A stretch of DNA of 64,000 nt from Desmonostoc geniculatum HA4340-LM1 (GTDB taxonomy: Bacteria; Cyanobacteriota; Cyanobacteriia; Cyanobacteriales; Nostocaceae): the NCBI GenBank assembly GCA_019359545.1, contig JAHHHB010000011.1:1-64000 (forward strand), read 5' to 3'. This document shows positions 8,964 through 18,364 of the stretch, piece after piece. Below the pieces are notes generated by a model. That model searched no databases. It was not told where the DNA came from and saw only the letters and a list, made by a program, of their open reading frames with translations. The position numbers were made by a program, and so were the translations under genes. How positions within the stretch are numbered: the first letter of the stretch is position 1; each line of letters opens with the position of its first letter.

Positions 8964-9200
8964 ATGAATTACCAAAATTCTTCTTCTCAAAGGACTTTTC
9001 AAAAAGCCATTAGTCCAGAACAATTCGAGCAGGTGATCGAAGCGATTACCGATGGTCGATATTCCTGGGCTTGTGTACTAATTTTACGTTTCATTGGTTA
9101 CAATCCGCTCCATTTTATTCCCCAAAGAACTTACAGTCGTTTAATCAAAGAAAATAGCCATATTCCGAACTCGCCTGTATCTAATACTAGGCAAAATTGA
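8964..9200 (+). CDS. HetP-family heterocyst commitment protein
   Basis: Predicted 78 residues from ATG 8964. The core (SPEQFEQVIEAITDGRYSWA, then CVLILRFIGYNPL, IPQRTYSRLIKEN) fits the HetP domain, a small cyanobacterial family whose members speed or slow commitment of cells to heterocyst formation. A longer reading from 8862 would add residues encoded by intergenic repeats and is unlikely. Tail residues after KEN are variable, as in the family. Whether this is HetP itself or one of its paralogues is not decidable here. It is transcribed away from sucrose synthase. Confidence 0.82.
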   Translation: MNYQNSSSQRTFQKAISPEQFEQVIEAITDGRYSWACVLILRFIGYNPLHFIPQRTYSRLIKENSHIPNSPVSNTRQN

Positions 9201-9330
9201 TAATTTCTAATTACCTTTGGGCAAGGATTGAAAACATTTCAAACGGTTGTATGATTAAAGTTGCGCTCTGCACCCAAACAAACAGCAGAAAAAGTGCATC
9301 AAAAGCTTGTCGAATCTGGCGATTTGATAA

Positions 9331-9714
9331 CTAAATCAAGCCTAAATTAATAACTTTTTGCAGTGCTTTTTCAAATTCCATACCCTGTTTTAAAGCAATA
9401 TATAACAATACTATTGTGGCTGAGCGAATTGAATTATCACAATGGATGAGAGTTGGTTTTGGTAACTGAGCAATCCTCTGAAATATCTGGAGCGTAGCTC
9501 GATCGCTAATGTCTTCAGCTTTGAACGGGAGGTTCATATAGTACAATCCCAAAAGCTCAGTTTTCTGTTGTTCATCAACCAGGAAACCTGTTTCATCAGG
9601 GAAACGTAGGTTAAGTACAGACTTATAACCCTCATCAGCTATTTGTTTGAGCTGATCTAGTGTAACTTGTCCAGCGATCGCTAACTCATTATTAATCTTC
9701 CTAACAATATTCAT
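9331..9714 (-). CDS. DUF442/dual-specificity-phosphatase-like protein with C-x4-R loop
   Basis: Predicted 127 residues. The fold signature of DUF442 (beta-lactamase-hydrolase-like phosphatase/rhodanese family) is visible: LAIAGQVTLDQLKQIADEGY and VLNLRFPDE near the N terminus and the active-site loop HCDNSIRSA at about residues 91-99. The loop is C-x4-R, which fits rhodanese-like members; classical protein tyrosine phosphatases have C-x5-R. Substrate is unknown; phosphatase or sulfur-transfer chemistry is possible. It stands alone between convergent and same-strand neighbours. Confidence 0.75.
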   Translation of the reverse strand: MNIVRKINNELAIAGQVTLDQLKQIADEGYKSVLNLRFPDETGFLVDEQQKTELLGLYYMNLPFKAEDISDRATLQIFQRIAQLPKPTLIHCDNSIRSATIVLLYIALKQGMEFEKALQKVINLGLI

Positions 9715-9890
9715 CGGGAGTATCCCAATTTTGGCGACATGTTACCCACCCTCCCAATTTACGCAAACAATTTGAGGATATTGTGAGCGAATTGGAAATT
9801 GGGCATGGGGCATGGGGCATTGGGAACCTGACTTGGAGAGAAGTTTGAGATAAGGGACTTCCAACTAAAAAAATATACTATCGCTAAGTC

Positions 9891-9993
9891 ATACCATTTC
9901 ACGAAAATCTTGATACATATAGATTTACCGTAGGGGCGCACAGCTGTGCGCCCCTACCAAGGTATTTGTATCAACTTTAAAGTGAAATGGTAT
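9891..9993. mobile_element. MITE-like palindromic element
   Basis: Ends ATACCATTTCAC (9891-9902) and GTGAAATGGTAT (9982-9993) are perfect inverted repeats; inner TTGATACA / TGTATCAA blocks extend the arms. The core is the palindrome GTAGGGGCGCACAGC/GCTGTGCGCCCCTAC (about 9930-9957). It lies just past the broken 3' end of the sensor kinase at 10059. Confidence 0.7.
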
Positions 9994-10058
9994 CAGCAGA
10001 GGAGCAGAGGAGAAACAGAAAATATGACCTGACTAAATTATCCGAAATTGTTTGTACA

Positions 10059-12488
10059 TTAGACCTCTTGCATAAGTCTGCCACCTGCAAGGGTACCAAT
10101 GCTTTCCAATCGCTGGGTGCGAAAAAACTGCTCTTGGAGTTGTTTCTTTTCTGTAATATCTGTGTCAACACAGAGGATGGATTTTGGTTTCCCGTTTGCA
10201 TCCTGCATTAATGTCCAGCGGCTTTCCACGACAATTTTCTGACCGGATTTGGTAATTTTATCTAACTCACCTTGCCAAGAACCACTTTCAATTACGCTCT
10301 TTAGCGGTACTTCTAATTGCCCTTGAGTTTCTGCTTGGAACAAAATCTCTTGAGAGTCTTTTCCAATAACCTCTGTAGAAAGCCAACCGTACATCCGCTC
10401 TGCACCTTTATTCCAGAATAAAATTTCGGATTGGAAATCTCGAACCAATATAGCGTCGGTGGCAATATCAAGTAGAGCTGCTTGTTCGGAGATTTTTTGT
10501 TCGTTAAGTTTGCGATTAGTGATATCTCTGTTTGTGCCGATCATCCGTATCGACTCACCAATTTGGTTATAGTAAACCTGACTTGTGCAGTTTAACCAGT
10601 GTATGCTGCCATCAGCCCAGACAACACGATACTCTGTGCTTCCTCTTCCTTGTTCAATAACGCGAGTTATATTTGCAACCACCGATTCGCGGTCTTCTGG
10701 ATGTACTAAATTCAGGTAGTCTTCAAAGGGTGGACATGAAGTGCATCTGGGCAAGCCATAAAGTAGTCCCATATTGGCAGACCAAATAACAGTGTTGTCC
10801 ACTAGGTTCCTGTCCCAGATGCCCATGTGGGCAGTTTCCAGAGCTAAACTCAATCGCGCTTCACTTTCTTGGAGTGATTCTTCAGCAAGTTGGCGATCGC
10901 GCAGCGCAACTTGCTGTTCGGTAATGTCTCTTCCTACCCCTTGGATTTCAACAATCTCTCCTGTTTCATCTTTAATTGCGATACTCTTCCATTGAAACCA
11001 GCGGATACCGTTAACAGTGAATGCACGTCGTTCACCAGTTGTCAAGGAATAAGATGAAGATACTAAAGCTGTCATATTTTCCATTACTTGCGGCAAGTCA
11101 TCTGGATGAATAAACTCGAAAAGCAACTGACCGCGAAACTCATCTTGTTTCCAGCCGAAGGTTTGACAAGCAGCTACATTGGCAAAGGTCAACCGCCCTT
11201 GCAAATCAATGCGGATAATAATGTCCGTTTGGCTTTCCACAAGTTGGCGGTAGAGGTTTTCGCTTTGCCGTAATGCTTCCTCGGCGCGTTGGCGTTGGCT
11301 AATTTCTTGTTGTAAGAGTAGGTTAGACTTGACAAGTTCAAATGTCCGTTCCGCCACTCGTTTTTCTAGCTCATCGTTAGCTTGGCGTAGTGCTTCTTTT
11401 GCTTGTTGCCGTTCGCTAATATTGCAAAGTAGCCAGCGCCAGCCAACCTGCTCGCCCTGTGAGTTGTACATGGCAGCCATTTTGATGCTAGCCGGGAAAG
11501 GTTTCTTTTTCCGGGGTTTTAGATAAACTTCCCACTCCTGCACCTGCTCTCGATTATTCAGTCGGGTGGTAAAGGTCTGGCGGTCTTCTTGAGCAATAAA
11601 CAATATTAACGGTTTGTTGACCAAATATTCTGGCACTACACCGAACAACGTAGTTGCTGCACGGTTAGCCTCTTGGATAATACCTGCTGCATCGGTTACT
11701 AAATAACCATCTGGAGCGAACTCAAACAAATCCTGGTAACGTTGCCGTTCTAATTCTACTAGCTCACGAGCAACGAGCAGTTCTTCATTTTGTTGGCGCA
11801 GTTCCTCTTCTGCCGTGCGAAATTCTTCGAGGGCTTGCTGAAGATCCTGATTAACTTGCATGATTTCAGCAGATTGGGCATCAACCCATAGTTTTAAGTA
11901 ATTTTGAGTTTGGCAGCGCACTTGGTCTATTTCGATTTGCTGATTTACTTGCCTGAATTGATCTGTGGGTTTTTCTAAAGATTGCTGTAAGCCTTCAACA
12001 ACCCCAACCATTTTTACCAAATCAAAGGCTTGTAGCAAGCTAGTCTCACTGATGATTCCTACCAATTGTCCACCGTCGTCCAAAACTGGCAGATGGCGAA
12101 TTTGATGCTGACGCAATAACGATAAGACTATGAAAATATCTTGACAATCTGATTCTGTCAGGGTAATAACTGGCTGCGTCATCACCTGAGCGATCGTCAC
12201 CGTCGATAAATCAATTCCAGAAGCTATAAGTCTAACTACATTTTTTTCTGTAACAATACCTAATAAATGCCCTGCCTCCAGAACCAAGATGCAATCAGTT
12301 AATGATTGACTTCCAAGGCATAGATTCAATGATGTATTCAAGTTATTCGATGCAGAATTATCACATCTTTCCTGAGTCATTAAGATAATAGCTTCAACTA
12401 CATAACTATCAGGGCTAATCGTTAATGGAGTACGATTGATAACATCATATAAAGTAGGTAAATTAATTAGGCGATCGTTGAATCCCAT
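10059..12488 (-). pseudogene. CBS-PAS sensor histidine kinase truncated before its His box
   Basis: Predicted 809 residues. Two CBS domains (about 15-165) are followed by a coiled coil (about 195-250) and four PAS/PAC modules (about 250-370, 410-530, 545-660, 670-790). The final residues, QRLESIGTLAGG, begin a HisKA dimerisation domain, but the expected His-containing stretch and the whole ATP-binding domain are missing: the frame runs into RLMQEV and stops. The junction DNA (about 10064-10083) contains AGACTTATGCAAGAGGTCT, a palindrome-like sequence with relatives at about 12930 and 13055, suggesting an insertion or deletion scar. The remaining protein could still sense ligands but cannot autophosphorylate. 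Confidence 0.8.
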
Positions 12489-13378
12489 AGTTAATTAGTC
12501 AATTCTAATTATCTTGTTGGTATGAAGACGAGCTAGCAGAAGCTAGGAAAAGTAAGAGCAAGTAAACTATTGCAAATCAATAATTTTTGTGCTTAAAGAA
12601 GGGATTAATTAAGAATATGGATAAATACATCCTGTAAATCTCACCAGACAATACAGGAAAAACACCACAATTTAGTAACCAAACCAGGAACAGCAACTAG
12701 ATAGAATTTTAGAGTAGACAAACTCATTCTATTGTCAAATTCAAGATAGATGAGCTGCTATTTAAAGAGATTACCTTAATTAACGGCCTTGTAGTCCTAG
12801 TAGTGTGAAATTTTTGAAAGTAAAGAAGACCCTGCCTTGAAAATATGGACTGGGGATTGGGGACTGGGGAAGAAATATTTTCATTCCTTCGTTGTGCTTG
12901 CGTAGCGTGCGCTTTGCGCTCACCGTGTTCATGGAGTCTCTTGCATAAATATTTTTTTGTCGGGCTACGCCCCGCTTCTCTACGAGACGCACTCGCGTTC
13001 GCTAACACGCACGAGGCAAGAGAGGCGCTCCAGAAGAGAACGCAAAGAAAGACTTTTGCAAGAAATCTATTAACGCGCTAACGCAAGCACAGCAGCAAGT
13101 TAAACATTTTTGTATGTGAAATTACTTATATTTGCTTCAGTATTTATATCAGTAAAAGATCGAGAGCTTATAAGGATATATTTAAATATCCTGGGGTCAT
13201 TACTCAAGAAATATGTATAAATATTATAAAAATAATAAGTATTTTAAATTTACTCACAACTTCCTCACATTCTGAGACTATAGTCGCAATATAGACAAAT
13301 TAGTTTAAGTAACTGAGGGTTTGTCAACTGACTGCCTTGGTTTGCAACAACACTTTTATTAACAGGATTTGACAAAAT
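12489..13378. other. Repeat-rich intergenic region
   Basis: Nearly 900 bases without a credible gene. From 12890 to 13095 it is packed with short GC-rich cyanobacterial repeats of the CGTAGCGTGCGC, CTACGAGACGC and CTCTTGCATAA types. Short open frames over this part are repeat artefacts. The last 250 bases are AT-rich and should include the promoter of the zinc-ribbon gene at 13379. Confidence 0.5.
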
Positions 13379-13630
13379 ATGAATTACTGTCCCTGCTGCT
13401 CTGATTTACTTTTAGAACATATACGCGGTAGAGAGACCTACTGGTTCTGTCGCCACTGTTGGCAAGAAATGCCTGTTTATAATTGGAACAAATCTAGTTC
13501 ATTTGCAGAGGCGGTCATAAGGAAAATACCTAGAAAAATTCAAAAAGAAGAACGCGCAAATACACCTATATACGGAAAGCAACGGCAATCTATTAGTGGA
13601 TGGATAGGGCTACAAGAGTTACCTGCCTGA
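13379..13630 (+). CDS. Small zinc-ribbon protein of unknown function
   Basis: Predicted 83 residues with CPCC at residues 4-7 and CRHC at residues 24-27, a spacing suited to a single zinc ribbon. The C-terminal half is basic (KIPRKIQKEERAN). The start ATG follows an AT-rich leader. I recognise the style of small conserved Nostocales proteins but no named family. Nucleic-acid or protein binding is plausible, nothing more. Confidence 0.6.
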   Translation: MNYCPCCSDLLLEHIRGRETYWFCRHCWQEMPVYNWNKSSSFAEAVIRKIPRKIQKEERANTPIYGKQRQSISGWIGLQELPA

Positions 13631-13759
13631 TACCAATTATCTGAAAACAAATAAGTATAATTTACTAGTATTGGTTTTCAGCAAGGAATCGATAAGAAAT
13701 ATTAACTTCTAGCCAACTTATTAGGTATTACCTGACACAGATGAATAAAAATAGGTGAG

Positions 13760-13860
13760 TGGGGAGCAGGGGAGCAGGGGAGAGTTCTTCAATGTGCCTT
13801 GTTCTTTCCCCTCTGCCCCTCTGCCCCTCTGCCCCCCTGCCCCTCTGCTTCTTCCCATGC
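13760..13860. repeat. Low-complexity C/G-rich tandem repeats
   Basis: GGGGAGCA repeats (13759-13782) and CCCCTCTG repeats (13808-13850) form an imperfect inverted pair downstream of the zinc-ribbon gene. Similar arrays occur at 22005-22125 and 46505-46550. Open frames on both strands here are artefacts. Confidence 0.65.
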
Positions 13861-13906
13861 CCAATGCCCGTTTAACCAATAAGATTGATTGCTTACTTAT
13901 ATTTAT

Positions 13907-13933
13907 AACCCTCGAATTAATTCGAGGGTTTTT
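13907..13933 (+). terminator. Rho-independent terminator
   Basis: Perfect 10-bp stem AACCCTCGAA (13907-13916) and TTCGAGGGTT (13921-13930), loop TTAA, followed by TTTC. It lies 276 bases downstream of the zinc-ribbon gene and is oriented to end plus-strand transcripts. Confidence 0.75.
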
Positions 13934-14006
13934 CATTTTGAAAAATTAATTTGTAATTTGGTTTTTATTACGATATTTTTAAGAGTTTCAGCTTTTAGAT
14001 GCAGCC

Positions 14007-14228
14007 TCAGTCATCCTCCCAAGATTCGCGTTCTAGTAGGTCAATAATTCTATCTCTGAGTAGAAATTCATTTTTTTCTAGCTCAAGTTCAAAATTAACC
14101 CAGTCACGATGAGGAATATATTTACAAAGGGTATAAATTGGCTGCTGACGGTTAACAAGTTTCTTTTTAACCAGATCAAGTGCTTCTTCCTTGATCGTGT
14201 CGATGTCATATTTAACCGTAGTATTCAT
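14007..14228 (-). CDS. DUF4327-family cyanobacterial protein
   Basis: Predicted 73 residues from ATG at 14228. This start is chosen over one seven codons upstream because AAAGGAA lies at a normal ribosome-binding distance and because the family begins with a MNTTVKYDID-like sequence. The body (RQQPIYTLCKYIP and FLLRDRIIDLLERESWEDD) matches DUF4327, a small soluble family restricted to cyanobacteria with no known function. It stands alone. Confidence 0.8.
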   Translation of the reverse strand: MNTTVKYDIDTIKEEALDLVKKKLVNRQQPIYTLCKYIPHRDWVNFELELEKNEFLLRDRIIDLLERESWEDD

Positions 14229-14533
14229 GGGTCGTTCCTTTGTTTTCAATCAAGGAATTAAGAATCTAAACAATGCTTGTTTTGACTCTACCTTAAACTT
14301 ATCAAAAAAAATCGCAAAAATTGTGAAGAATCAAGACATTAATGCTTCCTGAAAGCTATATATGTCAGCAATATGCTCTTTGTAGCTCTAAGTATACCTC
14401 CTGGAGACAGAGATTTTTCGAGGCTGGGAAGGCTGATATGACAAGCTGTAAACAAAAAAGGATGTAGATGTTCTCTGGGCGACTTGCCAAAAGGTAGGCT
14501 AGGGTAAAGAACGTTCTCTAAAGGATTTATACG

Positions 14534-15766
14534 ATGCTGTTGAATGTTGATAAAGTTCGTCAATATTTTCCCGCCCTTGCTGGTGAATGGACTTTTTTTG
14601 ATAACGCTGGCGGGTCACAAACCCTGAAAAAAGTAGTAGATAGAATTAGTGAATTTCTCTTGACTTCTGATGTTCAGTTGGGAGCTTCTTACGGGGTTTC
14701 CCAATTTGCGGGAGAAAGATTAGCTTTAGCAACTAGGGGAATGGCTACTTTTATTAATGCCAATTCTCCCCAAGAAGTGGTGATGGGGCCATCTACTACA
14801 ATGATGTTGAGAGTTCTTTCAATTTGTTTGGGTCAAACCTTCACACCTGGTGATGAGATTATTGTTACTAATTGTGACCATGAGGCGAATATTGGTGCTT
14901 GGGTTGCTCTGGAAAAACAAGGAATGAAGGTTAAAGTATGGCAAATTAGCCCAGACACCCTGGAACTTGATTTAGCAGATTTAGAACTATTGATGAGTCG
15001 GCGTACAAAATTAGTAGCCTTAACTCATGCTTCTAATGTTTTGGGAACTATCAATCCTATTAAAAAAATTGCTGCATTTGTACACGAACGCGGTGCGATG
15101 ATTTGTATCGATGGCGTAGCTTATGCACCACACAGATTGATTGATGTCCAAGATTTAGATGTTGATTTTTATGCTTTGAGTTTTTATAAAGCCTATGGTC
15201 CACATCATGCTTTACTTTATGGCAAAGAAGAACATTTATTAAGATTGCCTGGGCTGAACCATTATTTTATTCAACAAACAGATATACCTTATAAATTTCA
15301 ACTAGGAAATGTCAACTTTGAATTAAGTTATGGAATGTTGGGTTTATGTGATTATCTCAGTGAATTAGCACAATTACACTACGATAATCAAACTGCACTC
15401 GATTTGAGAAATCAGATGGTGCAAGCATTTGATTTAATTAGCATACACGAAGAAGAGATTAGCGATCGCCTTTTAAATTACCTCAACAACAAGTCTAATG
15501 TTCGAGTTATTGGTCAATCAAAAGCTGACCGCAATTCCCGTGTGCCGACTATATCTTTTGTCGTCGATGGAGTGCATAGTTCAACTATTCCACCAAAAAT
15601 TGACAAACATTATATTGGAATTCGCTACGGAGACTTTTATGCTAAACGGTTAATTGAATATTTGGGTTTAGCATCCCAAGGTGGAATAATCAGGGTGAGT
15701 ATGGTACATTACAACACCCTTGAGGAAGTTGACAGTTTGATTGAGGCTTTTGAGCAGGTGTTTTAA
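14534..15766 (+). CDS. Cysteine desulfurase-like class V aminotransferase
   Basis: Predicted 410-residue PLP enzyme. FFDNAGGSQ near residue 21, TNCDHEANIGAW near 115, and the Schiff-base lysine in SFYKAYGPHH near 220 mark a class V aminotransferase. It belongs to the cysteine desulfurase-like subgroup rather than canonical SufS or IscS: I see no typical mobile Cys loop near the C terminus, so sulfur transfer is uncertain. The start follows a short gap after GGATTTATACG. No suf or isc partners are adjacent, so the substrate is open. Confidence 0.8.
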   Translation: MLLNVDKVRQYFPALAGEWTFFDNAGGSQTLKKVVDRISEFLLTSDVQLGASYGVSQFAGERLALATRGMATFINANSPQEVVMGPSTTMMLRVLSICLGQTFTPGDEIIVTNCDHEANIGAWVALEKQGMKVKVWQISPDTLELDLADLELLMSRRTKLVALTHASNVLGTINPIKKIAAFVHERGAMICIDGVAYAPHRLIDVQDLDVDFYALSFYKAYGPHHALLYGKEEHLLRLPGLNHYFIQQTDIPYKFQLGNVNFELSYGMLGLCDYLSELAQLHYDNQTALDLRNQMVQAFDLISIHEEEISDRLLNYLNNKSNVRVIGQSKADRNSRVPTISFVVDGVHSSTIPPKIDKHYIGIRYGDFYAKRLIEYLGLASQGGIIRVSMVHYNTLEEVDSLIEAFEQVF

Positions 15767-15770
15767 TATT

Positions 15771-15862
15771 GGGTGTGGGGGGTGTGGGGGGTGTGGGGGG
15801 TGTGGGGAGTGTGGGGAGTGTGGGGGGTGTGGGGGTGTGGGAGGTGTGGGGGGTGTGGGAAG
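15771..15862. repeat. G-rich tandem repeat (GTGTGGGG units)
   Basis: About ten imperfect copies of GTGTGGGGG sit between two plus-strand genes; the runs of four to six G could form quadruplexes. Shorter related arrays are at 16316-16345 (opposite strand sense) and 23296-23322. Confidence 0.8.
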
Positions 15863-15889
15863 AATGGAGAGGAGAGTGGTTGAAATTAA

Positions 15890-16315
15890 ATGAAAATGGA
15901 AGAAAAAGAAAAAGGGAAAATTTATTTTAGAACTCATGAAGATTTAGCCATTTATCAATTAGCATTTGAGACAGCGATGCAAATTTTTGAGCATTCTAAA
16001 AAATTCCCTGTTGAAGAAAAATATTCATTAACCGACCAAATTCGTCGGTCATCTCGCTCAGTCTGTGCTAATTTCGCAGAAGCTTGGAGAAAACGAAGAT
16101 ATAAAGCTGCTTTTGTGGCTAAACTGAGTGATTGTGTTCGCGGAGCGTGTCGTAGACAGGCAGAAGCAGCAGAAACTCAAGTTTGGTTAAAGTTTGCGGT
16201 GAAATGCCAGTATCTCACAATCGAACAAGGAAGAGAACTCTACGTTCCTTACAATCAAATCCTTAGTGGGTTAGTCAAGATGATTAGCCGCCCAGATGAT
16301 TGGTTACTCGACTAA
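15890..16315 (+). CDS. Four-helix-bundle (S23-like) protein with repeat-encoded insert
   Basis: Predicted 141 residues. HEDLAIYQLAFETAMQIFE, DQIRRSSRSVCANFAEAW and EAAETQVWL mark the four-helix-bundle family first found as 23S rRNA intervening-sequence proteins; function is unknown. Just before EAAETQ there are about nine extra residues (VRGACRRQA, bases 16136-16162) encoded by a GC-rich repeat of the CGCGGAGCGTGTCGTAGAC type that is common between genes in these cyanobacteria. The insert falls in a turn between helices and keeps the frame. Confidence 0.8.
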   Translation: MKMEEKEKGKIYFRTHEDLAIYQLAFETAMQIFEHSKKFPVEEKYSLTDQIRRSSRSVCANFAEAWRKRRYKAAFVAKLSDCVRGACRRQAEAAETQVWLKFAVKCQYLTIEQGRELYVPYNQILSGLVKMISRPDDWLLD

Positions 16316-16352
16316 CCTCCCACACCTCCCACACCCCCCACACCCTCTATTG

Positions 16353-18116
16353 TCAAGTTTCCTCAAATAAACGATCGCCTTTATGTAATCGATAAGCGAT
16401 TTGATAAGTCTGGCCTTGCGATCGCATTGTGGGAGAATGGGCTGCTAAATACCGAGAAGCAGCAACCAATACATGAGTCCCAGCCGGAGTATTACCCAGC
16501 AGGGAGTACTGACGAAAAGCTGCTTCTATTTCTTGAATTACATGAAAATCACGGTTTTCTCGCAACATCATTTTCCCCAGCATCGCCATGAGTTTTTGAG
16601 CAGAACCACCACTGTATAAATAATTTGCCACTAATTGCCCTGTCTGGTTTACTTGCTGCTGACGATTTAATAAATCGGGTAGCTGCTGGAGTAATTCTTC
16701 GGGATTTTTAACGGAGTCTTTGGGTTCTGGAAGCCTTGCTGGTGGTACATTCAAAAAACGATTTAAATACACACTCATGGCCGCATCAAAGACACCTCTG
16801 AGTAGTTCCACTGTTGGTACTCGTCGTAAGCCTTGATGCACGGCGTTAGCAAAAGTAAACGGATGATGTGCGGAATTCCAATCTCCAAAGTCATTGTTAG
16901 TATGAAAACGAGCTACACGCAATGCGGCTGTATAAGTAACTACGCTTGCTAATTGTTCTTCAGTACAACCTGCTTGGAGTGCATTCAGTAGGAAGTCAGC
17001 GATCGCTTGGGGGTCTTCACCTAATAAAATTGGTACTAATTCATCCCAGTTACACCAATTTCCTTGTCGAGATTTCCCTGCACTTAAAACGGTGGGTAAT
17101 TGCTCAAAAGCTGACTCTAAAATTGCTACCAAATCTACAGGATAGCGCCAGGAATTAGATTCTTCCATGCGGGATGCATCGGCTAAACCCGAAACTAAGC
17201 TAGCTAAAATAGGTTCTGCTGCTTGCCAATTCACAGTATCAAGGGCTTCTAGCGCTTTGTTGATAAAATCAAGGGTGTGACCAATATCAAGATAACGATG
17301 ATCTGTAGCAGCACAGAATAACATATCTGCAACTTCCTTAGAATTAGCTCCTGAGCGAATCGCAGATACCAAACATCTTTGAGCGGCTTCACTATCACGT
17401 ACCTGAATAAACTGGCGAAACCAGCTTTTAAGAGTCGGAAAATCAACTTTCGAGTTAGGTAATGGGTGAACGGGAAACAGAGGCGGCGCACCTGCGCTAT
17501 CATTAGCTACTGCCGAAAGTCCTTGAAATAAAGCACGGGGTTTGTCTTCTGTATCTAAATAAGGTAGTAGATTCATCATGCAGGTGTGGATAGTTAAACC
17601 AGTACTCCAACCTGCTTTGTTGTAACGAGTGCCAAATTCTAGCCCCGTTTGAAATGGTTGGGCGGGATTTACTCCTAGATCTAAAAGTGCGATCGTTGAT
17701 TTAGCAATCACTAAGGAAATATTCTGCTTTAAACCATCTTCCAGACGTTCGCGTTGGTGGGTATGAAGGTTAATTGGAGGAGCTAAATTTACCCAAACTT
17801 CACCATCGCGGATTTCTATGGGAAAAGAAGGCACATCATCTGCCCAAGAGTCAAAGGTTCCGCCACTAGCAAGATCGAAGCGGGCATAATGCCAAGGGCA
17901 GGTAACAATACCATCTTTGCAAGTGCTACCTTCTAGGGGAAAGCCCATGTGTGGACAACGGTTATCTATTGCATAGACTCTATTGTCTGAGTAAAACAAA
18001 ACAATAGTATGTTTTTCCTTGTGGACTAACAAACTGCCTGCTGCCTGAACATCTGCAAGTTTAGCAACACGCGTATAATGGTCTTTATCCGTTGGAGGTT
18101 CAAATATTTGAGTCAT
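16353..18116 (-). CDS. Rieske [2Fe-2S] protein with long helical C-terminal domain
   Basis: Predicted 587 residues. The N-terminal 115 residues form a Rieske ferredoxin-like domain with the cluster ligands CPHMG and CPWHYARFD (C-x-H, then C-x2-H). The remaining 470 residues are largely alpha-helical and carry no motif I can name. No TAT signal or membrane segment is seen, so the protein is probably cytosolic. It may be an oxidoreductase or a redox-regulated protein. The neighbouring moeA gene on the same strand is 248 bases upstream, with a MITE between, so co-transcription is doubtful. Confidence 0.8.
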   Translation of the reverse strand: MTQIFEPPTDKDHYTRVAKLADVQAAGSLLVHKEKHTIVLFYSDNRVYAIDNRCPHMGFPLEGSTCKDGIVTCPWHYARFDLASGGTFDSWADDVPSFPIEIRDGEVWVNLAPPINLHTHQRERLEDGLKQNISLVIAKSTIALLDLGVNPAQPFQTGLEFGTRYNKAGWSTGLTIHTCMMNLLPYLDTEDKPRALFQGLSAVANDSAGAPPLFPVHPLPNSKVDFPTLKSWFRQFIQVRDSEAAQRCLVSAIRSGANSKEVADMLFCAATDHRYLDIGHTLDFINKALEALDTVNWQAAEPILASLVSGLADASRMEESNSWRYPVDLVAILESAFEQLPTVLSAGKSRQGNWCNWDELVPILLGEDPQAIADFLLNALQAGCTEEQLASVVTYTAALRVARFHTNNDFGDWNSAHHPFTFANAVHQGLRRVPTVELLRGVFDAAMSVYLNRFLNVPPARLPEPKDSVKNPEELLQQLPDLLNRQQQVNQTGQLVANYLYSGGSAQKLMAMLGKMMLRENRDFHVIQEIEAAFRQYSLLGNTPAGTHVLVAASRYLAAHSPTMRSQGQTYQIAYRLHKGDRLFEET

Positions 18117-18236
18117 TTAATTTGCACCCAGGTGGAATAAAAAGCTTTACTTATACTGTGGCAAAATTTTCCTTTCTTTGAGCATCTTAAAATTCTAATT
18201 TTTGTTAAAAATACCTCTAACGCTTGGAGAGAAAGC

Positions 18237-18336
18237 AATACGCTTGGTTAAGATTTATTGGCAAAGAAAACTGGTTTTTCAGACGCGATGAATCGCGTCT
18301 CTACATGAATACTTTTAGGCTTAACCCAAGCGTATT
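18237..18336. mobile_element. MITE-like element, AATACGCTTGG ends
   Basis: Left end AATACGCTTGGTTAAG (18237-18252) and right end CTTAACCCAAGCGTATT (18320-18336) are inverted repeats differing by one base. The core is the palindrome AGACGCGATGAATCGCGTCT (18281-18300). A partial relative lies at 54388-54461, and core-only sequence is inside moeA at 18726-18768. Confidence 0.75.
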
Positions 18337-18364
18337 AGGCTAGTCGTGTCGAAATCACTTTGTT

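Noticed and set aside
12724..13081. Three overlapping small frames on both strands
   Set aside because: They are built from GC-rich short repeats (CGTAGCGTGCGC type) and have no protein-like composition.
13760..13860. CRISPR-like array from regularly repeated units
   Set aside because: Units are 7-9 bases with no unique spacers; all arrays in the window are simple tandem repeats, so no CRISPR is called.
15668..15937. Pro/His-rich 89-residue minus-strand frame
   Set aside because: Pure translation of the GTGTGGGG tandem repeat.
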